Source: Actinomycetota bacterium
GTDB taxonomy: Bacteria; Actinomycetota; Actinomycetes; Mycobacteriales; HKI-0501
Assembly (NCBI GenBank): GCA_030840805.1
Contig: JAVEDU010000081.1
Coordinates: 1-64,000, forward strand
Length of the DNA stretch: 64,000 nt
Reading direction: 5' to 3'
The position numbers and the translations under genes are program-made. The notes below the pieces were generated by a model. The model was not told the origin of the DNA. It saw nothing but the letters and a program-made list of their open reading frames with translations, and did not search any database. The first letter of the stretch is position 1; each line of letters begins with the position of its first letter. Of this stretch, positions 58,869 to 64,000 are shown piece by piece.

Positions 58869-60077
58869 GTGAGCCGACCTGTCATCGCCCCCGTCCCGCA
58901 CGGCTGGATCTCCACCGGCGGGACGGGGGCGCAGAACTACGACGAGTTCGCCGACGACGCGGAGATCACCGCGGTCCTCGCGGTGAACCCGACCTCCGCG
59001 CTGGCGGTCGAGATGCCGCACCGGACGCCCCCGGCGGTGGCGGCCCGGCGCACGTTCGCGGAGTCGCTGGACACGGCGGCGGCGACGCTCGTGCACCTGC
59101 AGGACGACGGGGCGTTCCGGCCCGCCCGGCAGTTCGTGGCGCCGTACCGGATCTCGGGGGCGGAGGGGGTGGCGTACGGGCTGTTCTGCGCCGTGGACAC
59201 CGGGCAGATCTCCACGTCCGCCGACGAGCCCGGCCTGGTGATCCGGAACGAGGACGTGTTCGCCGCGAAGGTCCGCGAGCGGACCGCGCTCACCACGCGG
59301 CTCGGCACCCAGCTCAGCCCGGTGCTGCTGCTCCAGACCGGGTCAGGGGACGCGCTGCGGGCGGCGCTCGCCGAGCTGACCCGCCGGCTCGGCGACCCTG
59401 CGGTCGTCGACACCGACCCGCGGGGGCGCGCCCACGAGGTGTGGGTGCTCGGCCCGGGGCCGGACGCCGACCGGCTCCTCGTGCTCGCGGGCAGCGGCGA
59501 CCTGGTCGTCGCGGACGGCAACCACCGCAGCCTCGCGGCCCAGCAGGCGCACCTGGACCGGTTCCTCGCCGTGGTCACCACGCCGGGATCGGTACGGATC
59601 GCGCCGTACCACCGGCTGGTCACCGCGCTGGGCCTGCCGGTCGGGGAGGTGCTGACCCGGCTCCGCGCGGCCGGGGCCGTCGTCGCGACCGGCGCCGAGC
59701 CCGAGCCGGGCACGTTCGTGCTGTACGCCGGGGGAGTGGCCCACGCGGTGACGCTGCCGCCCGCCGACGACGTCGTCGGCCGCCTGGACCACGCCGTCGT
59801 GGAGCGGGTGCTCTTCGGCGACGTGCTCGGGATGGCGCCGGACGACCCGCGCATCCGGTACATCGGCGGCGACTACCCGCCGGAGTGGCTGACCGGCGAG
59901 GTCGACGCGGGCCGCGCCGGCGCCGCCGTGCTCATCGCGCCGGTGTCGGTGGACGACTTCGTCGCGGTGAACCTCGCGCGGCGGAAGATGCCCCGCAAGA
60001 GCACCTGGTTCACGCCCAAGGCCCGCGGCGGGCTCGTGCTCGCCGACACGGTGCCGGCGGAGACCCGGCCTCAGTAG
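58869..60077 (+). CDS. DUF1015 family protein
   Basis: A 402-residue protein with the DUF1015 signature VVADGNHRSLAAQQAHL and the C-terminal IRYIGGD...FTPKARGGLVLADT-like end. The family is sometimes linked to serine kinase (SerK-like) activity, but nothing here proves that. The start is GTG 58869, 18 bases after the DsbA-fold gene. The last 7 bases overlap the converging DUF429 gene. Confidence 0.85.
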   Translation: MSRPVIAPVPHGWISTGGTGAQNYDEFADDAEITAVLAVNPTSALAVEMPHRTPPAVAARRTFAESLDTAAATLVHLQDDGAFRPARQFVAPYRISGAEGVAYGLFCAVDTGQISTSADEPGLVIRNEDVFAAKVRERTALTTRLGTQLSPVLLLQTGSGDALRAALAELTRRLGDPAVVDTDPRGRAHEVWVLGPGPDADRLLVLAGSGDLVVADGNHRSLAAQQAHLDRFLAVVTTPGSVRIAPYHRLVTALGLPVGEVLTRLRAAGAVVATGAEPEPGTFVLYAGGVAHAVTLPPADDVVGRLDHAVVERVLFGDVLGMAPDDPRIRYIGGDYPPEWLTGEVDAGRAGAAVLIAPVSVDDFVAVNLARRKMPRKSTWFTPKARGGLVLADTVPAETRPQ

Positions 60078-60766
60078 ACGATCCGCATCGGCGGTCCACA
60101 GTCGTCCCGCGGCGCCTCCGCGGGGAGCGACACCGCCGTTCGGGTGGCCCACCGGCACGCCGTCCACGCGCACGCCAGCGCGTCGAGCGCGTCGGCGACG
60201 GGCGGCCCGTCGGGCAGGTCCCGGAGGGCGCCCACCGCATCGACCCACGGCGCGAGCGCGGCGAGCCGGTGGGCCACGCCCAGGCCGGTCACCTTGCGGG
60301 CGAAGTGCCGCTCGGGCGCGAGGGCACGGAACGACACCTCGGGGTGGCACTCCACGATCCGATCGTTCAACTCCGGCAGGCCGGTCAGCACCGCGTCCCA
60401 GTCGCGGATGCCCGGCACGAGGTTCCACGCCTGGATGCTCATCCCCGGCAGGCCGGCGGCATGGGCGATCTCGACGGCCTTCGCGTGGCTGTCGGCGTCC
60501 AGGGTCCTCCGGAGCGGGGCAGGGAAGACGCTGGACTTCGCCGGGACCGGCAGGAATTTCTTGGCGAGGGTGTCGCAGAGACGGCCACCGGGCCCGTCCG
60601 CGAGCCCGATCGGCACGTCCACCGCCACGGCCGCGCAGTCCGCGGTCAGGTTCACCACCGCGGCGGCGGAACCGGCCACGGCCCACTCGACGCGGTCACC
60701 CACGAGCGCCACCACCCAGTTCCCGCGCCAGCCGTCCACCCCGGCCACCCGCACCCGGCCGCTCAC
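60071..60766 (-). CDS. DUF429 domain protein
   Basis: A 231-residue protein with an RNase H-like opening VAGVDGWRGNWVVAL and the conserved AVDVPIGLADG and ECHPEVSFRAL blocks, which place acidic residues where a nuclease would need them. Function is not established. Several GTG starts lie close together; 60766 is chosen, 60775 and 60754 are possible. It is divergent from rpiB with only 17 bases between the starts. Confidence 0.82.
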   Translation of the reverse strand: MSGRVRVAGVDGWRGNWVVALVGDRVEWAVAGSAAAVVNLTADCAAVAVDVPIGLADGPGGRLCDTLAKKFLPVPAKSSVFPAPLRRTLDADSHAKAVEIAHAAGLPGMSIQAWNLVPGIRDWDAVLTGLPELNDRIVECHPEVSFRALAPERHFARKVTGLGVAHRLAALAPWVDAVGALRDLPDGPPVADALDALACAWTACRWATRTAVSLPAEAPRDDCGPPMRIVY

Positions 60767-60783
60767 CTGGGACACTTTCGGCC

Positions 60784-61254
60784 ATGCGCGTCTACCTCGG
60801 CTCTGATCACGCCGGCTTCGAGTTGAAGAACCACCTGGTCGCCCATCTGGCCAGTCTGGGGCACGACGTCGTGGACGTCGGCCCCCACGCCTACGACGCG
60901 GAGGACGACTACCCGCCGTTCTGCCTGCACACCGCCGCGCGCGTGGTGGCCGACCCGGGCAGCCTCGGCATCGTGCTCGGCGGCTCCGGCAACGGCGAGC
61001 AGATCGCGGCCAACAAGGTGCCCGGCGCCCGCGCGGCGCTCGCCTGGAGCGAGGAGACCGCCCGCCTCGCCCGCGAGCACAACAACGCGAACCTGGTCGG
61101 CGTCGGGGCACGCATGCACACGGCCGAGGAGGCGACCGCGATCGCGACGGCGTTCCTCGACACGCCGTTCAGCGGCGTGGAGCGGCACGGGCGCCGGATC
61201 GCGCAGCTCGCCGAGTACGAGCGCACCCACGAGCTGCCGCCGCTCCCGGCGTAG
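60784..61254 (+). CDS. rpiB: Ribose-5-phosphate isomerase B
   Basis: A 156-residue RpiB/LacAB-type isomerase interconverting ribose 5-phosphate and ribulose 5-phosphate. MRVYLGSDHAGFELK holds the substrate-binding Asp/His and GNGEQIAANK the anion-binding loop. The position where the E. coli type has a catalytic Cys reads GSGNGE, as in the mycobacterial type that uses Glu. The nei-like gene begins 3 bases after the stop. Confidence 0.96.
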   Translation: MRVYLGSDHAGFELKNHLVAHLASLGHDVVDVGPHAYDAEDDYPPFCLHTAARVVADPGSLGIVLGGSGNGEQIAANKVPGARAALAWSEETARLAREHNNANLVGVGARMHTAEEATAIATAFLDTPFSGVERHGRRIAQLAEYERTHELPPLPA

Positions 61255-61257
61255 CCC

Positions 61258-62067
61258 GTGCCCGAAGGCCACACGATCCGGCGGCTCGCCCGTGACCATA
61301 AGCGCCTGTTCGGCGGCGCACCGGTCGCCGCGAGCAGCCCGCAGGGGCGGTTCGCCGCGGGTGCCGCGCTGCTCGACGGGCAGACGCTGACGCGTACCGA
61401 CGCGCACGGCAAGCACCTGTTCCACGGCTTCGGCGACGCCGGCCGCACGCCCGCGCGGTGGCTGCACGTCCACCTCGGGCTGTACGGCAAGTTCCAGCTC
61501 GGCGAGGTGCCCGAGCCCGCGCCGGTGGGGCAGGTCCGGTTGCGACTGGTCGGCGCCGGTCACTACGCGGACCTGCGCGGGCCGATCGCGTGCGAGGTCC
61601 TCACCCCGGCCGACAAGGCGGCGCTGCACGCCCGGCTCGGCGCCGACCCGCTCCGCAGCGACGCCGACCCGGACGCCGTGTGGCAGCGGATCTCCCGGAG
61701 CCGCACCACGATCGGCCAGCTGCTGATGGACCAGGCCGTCATCGCGGGGGTCGGCAACGTGTACCGCGCCGAGGTGCTGTTCCGGCACGGCCTCGACCCG
61801 CACCGCCCCGGCCGCGACCTCGACCGGGCGCAGTGGGACGCGGTGTGGACCGATCTCGTGGGGCTGCTGCGCGCCGGGGTGCGGGCGGGGCGGATCGTCA
61901 CCACGCGACCGGAGGACCGGGACCGCCGCAGCGGTACGCCGAGCCGCGAGGACGCCACCTACGTGTACCGCCGGGCCGGGATGCCGTGCCGGGTCTGCGG
62001 GACGCCCGTGCGCACCGAGCCGATGGCGACCCGGAACCTGTACTGGTGCCCGACCTGCCAGCTCTGA
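61258..62067 (+). CDS. nei: Fpg/Nei family DNA glycosylase
   Basis: A 269-residue base-excision repair enzyme (glycosylase/AP lyase). After start removal the catalytic N-terminal Pro and Glu read PEGHTIRR; GKHLFH holds the conserved Lys, QAVIAGVGNVYRAE the helix-two-turn-helix, and the C-terminal zinc finger CRVC-N20-CPTC is complete. PEGHT favours the Nei branch over Fpg (PELPE). GTG at 61258, 3 bases after rpiB, as with Rv2465c-Rv2464c. Confidence 0.94.
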   Translation: MPEGHTIRRLARDHKRLFGGAPVAASSPQGRFAAGAALLDGQTLTRTDAHGKHLFHGFGDAGRTPARWLHVHLGLYGKFQLGEVPEPAPVGQVRLRLVGAGHYADLRGPIACEVLTPADKAALHARLGADPLRSDADPDAVWQRISRSRTTIGQLLMDQAVIAGVGNVYRAEVLFRHGLDPHRPGRDLDRAQWDAVWTDLVGLLRAGVRAGRIVTTRPEDRDRRSGTPSREDATYVYRRAGMPCRVCGTPVRTEPMATRNLYWCPTCQL

Positions 62068-62086
62068 GCGGGCGAACGGGTTCCGG

Positions 62087-62470
62087 TCAGCCGCCGTTCG
62101 AGTCGGCCAGCTCGAACCACACGCGCTTGCCGGAGTTGTGCGTCTCGACGCCCCAGCGGTCGGAGAGCGCCTCGACCAGGGCCAGCCCGCGGCCCGACAT
62201 CGCGTCGAGGTCGAAACCGCCGAGCCGGGGCGGCTCGGCGCTGAAGTCGGCCACCTCGACCCGGAGGACGGCGTAGCGGCCGCCGCGGCCGATCACCACG
62301 TGGACCTCGCTGCCGGCATGTGTCACGGCGTTGGTGACCAGTTCGCTGACGAGGAGGGAGGCCGCCTCGACGAGCGCCGCGTTGCCCCACTCGGCGAGCG
62401 TGTCGGCGACGAAGTACCGGGCCTCGCGCGCGCTCGCCGGAACAGGGGCGAGCCGGATCTCGGCGCGGAT
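62087..62470 (-). CDS. Anti-sigma-factor-type ATP-binding protein, atypical ATC start
   Basis: About 127 residues of a GHKL/HATPase_c protein of the RsbW/SpoIIAB-like kind: N-box SELVTNAVTHAG, G1 box DAMSGRGLALVEAL, and the end WGVETHNSGKRVWFEL. The N-terminal strand IRLAPVPASAREARYFV is complete and typical, but no ATG, GTG or TTG exists in frame between the in-frame stop at 62522-62524 and the N-box region. An ATC at 62468-62470 lies 6 bases after a perfect GGAGG and is the best start. A lost base near the start is the alternative. Starting only at GTG 62326 would remove the essential N-box. Confidence 0.75.
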   Translation of the reverse strand: MRAEIRLAPVPASAREARYFVADTLAEWGNAALVEAASLLVSELVTNAVTHAGSEVHVVIGRGGRYAVLRVEVADFSAEPPRLGGFDLDAMSGRGLALVEALSDRWGVETHNSGKRVWFELADSNGG

Positions 62471-62581
62471 GGGCCACCTCCGTCGGTCACGGGCCCGGAA
62501 CGCTCCCGACCCGGGCGGATGCTACCGCGACCGTGTCCGCGGGGAGGCTCGTGTGGTGCGCGGCACGCTGTCGTGCTCCGG

Positions 62582-62875
62582 CTACGCCGCGTACCGGAGG
62601 GCCAGCTCGCGGAGCACCTCGGCCGCCGGGCGGCCGCTGGCGTCGCCCGCCTCCTCCGCGAGGAGCGCGCCGAGCATCCCGAGGGCGACGATCAGCTCGC
62701 CGACGTCCTCGGAGGTGGGGTTGTCGCCGATCAGGTCGAGGATGAGCTTCCCGTCGGCGACGAGGCGCTCGTCGCCGACGAGTTCGTCGGGACGAGCGGA
62801 CGTCCGTCCGTCGTCGCGCCGCCCGAGGTGGACGGTCATGATGGCCAGGCCGGTCGCGAGCGCGTCTCGTTCCAC
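62582..62875 (-). CDS. Small acidic hypothetical protein
   Basis: About 97 residues, helical and acidic, with no signal peptide or membrane segment; the C-terminal half reads ELIVALGMLGALLAEEAG. I do not recognise it. GTG at 62875 is a tentative start; GTG 62911 and ATG 62839 are alternatives and none has a convincing Shine-Dalgarno. It precedes the anti-sigma-type gene on the same strand by about 110 bases. Confidence 0.5.
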   Translation of the reverse strand: MERDALATGLAIMTVHLGRRDDGRTSARPDELVGDERLVADGKLILDLIGDNPTSEDVGELIVALGMLGALLAEEAGDASGRPAAEVLRELALRYAA

Positions 62876-62938
62876 GCTCCGACGATAGCTGTGACTCAAA
62901 GTAATTTCCACATAACGATCAGTGAGATTGCCGGTGGG

Positions 62939-62980
62939 AGCGGGCGACGGGAATCGAACCCGCGTAGCCAGTTTGGAAGA
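62939..62980 (-). pseudogene. 3' half of tRNA-Gly(UCC): attachment-site remnant
   Basis: Read on the minus strand, this holds the anticodon loop CTTCCAA (anticodon UCC), the 3' strand of the anticodon stem (ACTGG), variable region, a complete T arm GCGGG-TTCGATT-CCCGT and the acceptor 3' strand CGCCCGC plus discriminator. Upstream (62981 on) the sequence does not supply the expected anticodon 5' stem CCAG, D arm or acceptor 5' strand. A break at the anticodon loop is a common tyrosine-integrase crossover point, so this looks like the att copy left on the chromosome. Confidence 0.85.
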
Positions 62981-63335
62981 TCGTCAATCGGCGGCACGCC
63001 GGCGTCGGGTGGCCCGCTGTACGCGCACCGCTGGCCCTCTTTCGTGCCCGACCGTGACCGCTGGCGGACGTGACTTCTGGCCCGTGAATGGCCCGGAGGA
63101 CGCGCTGGAACACGGCGGGGGGCGCTCGGTGGCTCGGCGTGAGCGTGCTGTGGACGGCCACGCCGAGGCTCGAGTGGGTTGCCACAAGCCAGGGGAGGCC
63201 AAGGAGGGATACAACCGGGTGCCGATGTATCCCCGTTCTCCCAGTTGAGCGGCTCACGGCTACACCGGATACATGGCCGGGATCCTGCGCGGCACGGACC
63301 TGCGCGCGGAAGGGCGGGACAGGCGCTCTCCGCGG
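62981..63335. other. 355-base stretch without a recognisable gene (element end)
   Basis: Open frames on both strands here give no recognisable protein; those that run through the tRNA remnant are the usual spurious translations. The only structure I see is a set of GGATACA heptamers at 63206-63274. By the orientation of the tRNA fragment this should be inside the integrated element. Confidence 0.5.
63206..63274. repeat. Three GGATACA heptamers, two as an inverted pair
   Basis: GGGATACA at 63206-63213 is answered by TGTATCCC at 63226-63233 (perfect 8-base arms, 12-base spacer), and GGATACAT follows at 63267-63274. They lie between the tRNA remnant and the integrase remnant, where integrase arm-type sites or an operator could be. 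Confidence 0.45.
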
Positions 63336-63617
63336 TCAGGAGTGCGAGCGAACCGTAGAACAGCCGACCAGCCCGCGGGACGCGAGGAACTGCCGCACGT
63401 GGTCCTGGGACTCGTGGGCATCGAAGGCGGCCCGGTCCCGGTACAGCTCGTAGAACACCCGGACGCGCGGCTCGCCCCGAACCTCGTGGGAGGCGTACAC
63501 GAGCGTCGCGGACTGGTGGTCGCGGATCCCGGCGAGCGTCGTGGCCACCAGCTCGTCGAAAGATCGCTCGTGCCCGGCCTTGAGCTCGAAGCGCACGACC
63601 AGCCCGAATCCGTTCAT
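63336..63617 (-). CDS. Antibiotic biosynthesis monooxygenase (ABM) domain protein
   Basis: A 93-residue ferredoxin-like ABM protein: FGLVVRFELKAGHERSFDEL, ATLVYASHEV, FYELYRDRAAFDAHESQDHV. Such small dimeric proteins act as cofactor-free quinol monooxygenases or have related roles; the substrate is unknown. ATG at 63617 has GGAGG 4 bases upstream. It lies inside the inferred element, downstream of and in the same open frame as the integrase fragment. Confidence 0.88.
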   Translation of the reverse strand: MNGFGLVVRFELKAGHERSFDELVATTLAGIRDHQSATLVYASHEVRGEPRVRVFYELYRDRAAFDAHESQDHVRQFLASRGLVGCSTVRSHS

Positions 63618-63659
63618 CCGTCCTCCACCCGGCGCCGACTGTTCACGGTCTCCCGCTCC

Positions 63660-63809
63660 GGTGATTCTCTGTGCCTGCCCCTCGATCCGGCACGGGTTGC
63701 GGCGGATCATCTGATCGTCCGCCGCGGTCTCGAAGATCGCATGCAGCAACCGGTGAGCCTTGGCGACGCAGAAATGCCGCTCCGCAAGTTCCACCACCCG
63801 GTCGGCGCC
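63660..63809 (-). pseudogene. Tyrosine-recombinase (phage-type integrase) fragment
   Basis: About 50 residues match the end of the core-binding domain of actinobacterial integrases: VAKAHRLLHAIFETAADD then QMIRRNPCRIEG, closely following the family pattern VAKAYRLL-AI--TA--D--I-RNPCRI-GA. The N-terminal arm domain and the whole catalytic domain (Arg/His/Arg/Tyr) are missing, so it cannot be active. The fragment overlaps the upstream region of the alpha/beta hydrolase on the other strand. Confidence 0.75.
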
Positions 63810-63842
63810 TACACGGCCGAAGCGAAGAAGGAGTCCGCCGAG

Positions 63843-64000
63843 ATGAACCTCACCGACCACGCCGGAGTCCCGCTCACACATGGCAAGCCCAAGGTCAACG
63901 GCGTGGAGATCCACTACGCGATCGGCGGTGCCGGCGCGCCGGTGTTCCTGTTGCACGGCGTGCCGAAGACCATGTCGTACTGGCGCCACGTCGTGCCGCT
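63843..64000 (+). CDS. Alpha/beta hydrolase, N-terminal part (cut by window edge)
   Basis: The first 52 residues of an alpha/beta hydrolase of the epoxide-hydrolase/haloalkane-dehalogenase-like group: VNGVEIHYAIGGAGAPVFLLHGVPKTMSYWR, with the HG oxyanion motif followed by P. ATG at 63843 has AAGGAG 9 bases upstream; an in-frame ATG at 63774 lies over the integrase fragment and is less likely. The catalytic residues lie beyond the window. Confidence 0.85.
   Translation, partial: MNLTDHAGVPLTHGKPKVNGVEIHYAIGGAGAPVFLLHGVPKTMSYWRHVVP

Noticed and set aside
62087-62326. Starting the anti-sigma-type gene at GTG 62326
   Set aside because: This would cut the protein in the middle of the ATP-binding N-box; the conserved sequence continues upstream to about 62470.
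62922-63248. Plus-strand frame containing GDGNRTRVASLEDR
   Set aside because: This is the well-known false translation of a tRNA-Gly sequence; the frame runs through the tRNA remnant and has no other support.
63774-63842. N-terminal extension of the alpha/beta hydrolase from ATG 63774
   Set aside because: It overlaps the integrase fragment on the other strand and has no ribosome-binding site, whereas ATG 63843 has AAGGAG.

Overview
The window comes from a very GC-rich actinobacterial chromosome, most likely of the Pseudonocardiales or a close relative. Evidence: mtrA-mtrB-lpqB, SecA with a C-terminal zinc motif, a WXG100 protein with an EccC-type ATPase, a mycobacterial-type Rv2466c protein, many GTG starts and many 4-base GTGA/ATGA gene overlaps. 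It holds about 60 protein genes, no rRNA and no intact tRNA.

Left block (1-16 kb). A minus-strand run of MoxR ATPase and three membrane proteins diverges from mtrA-mtrB-lpqB, followed by comFC, a possible short leader ORF, hpf, a GNAT gene and secA. As I remember it, this order follows the M. tuberculosis Rv3246c-Rv3240c region, and an Rv3235-like gene lies just after secA. Next come a LysM membrane protein, two unrecognised genes, an excisionase-type HTH gene and a SAF-domain/CpaE-like pair with no pilus genes beside it.

Middle block (17.5-35 kb) is the more accessory part: acyl-CoA dehydrogenase, HAD hydrolase, a WS/DGAT-patatin-DUF6912 cluster, pruA, a 1418-residue FHA plus triple-ATPase protein divergent from a WXG100 gene (a minimal type VII-like locus), tryptophan 2,3-dioxygenase, a secreted lipase that resembles Candida antarctica lipase B, a DUF222/HNH protein and otsA-otsB.

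Right block (35-62 kb). ettA, thioesterase, YbjN, GH13 alpha-glucosidase, glbO, HNH, CtaJ-like, DUF5130, pepN, Rv2466c-like, rpiB and nei appear in an order like M. tuberculosis Rv2477c-Rv2464c. Inserted among them are a sugar ABC importer lacking its ATPase, a Tat-exported DUF1800/DUF1501 pair, MFS and MscS membrane proteins, a prolyl oligopeptidase, kynureninase, a kinase-like membrane protein, and DUF1015 and DUF429 genes.

Right edge (62.9-64 kb). The 3' half of a tRNA-Gly(UCC) gene, cut at the anticodon loop, lies about 700 bp from an integrase fragment. This looks like one end of a decayed integrative element that extends past the window. Just before it is an anti-sigma-type ATPase gene with no ATG, GTG or TTG start in frame; an ATC behind a strong ribosome binding site is the best candidate.

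Possible joint roles: otsAB, the sugar importer and the alpha-glucosidase suggest alpha-glucoside or trehalose handling, and the dioxygenase plus kynureninase suggest tryptophan breakdown. Both are inferences from gene content.
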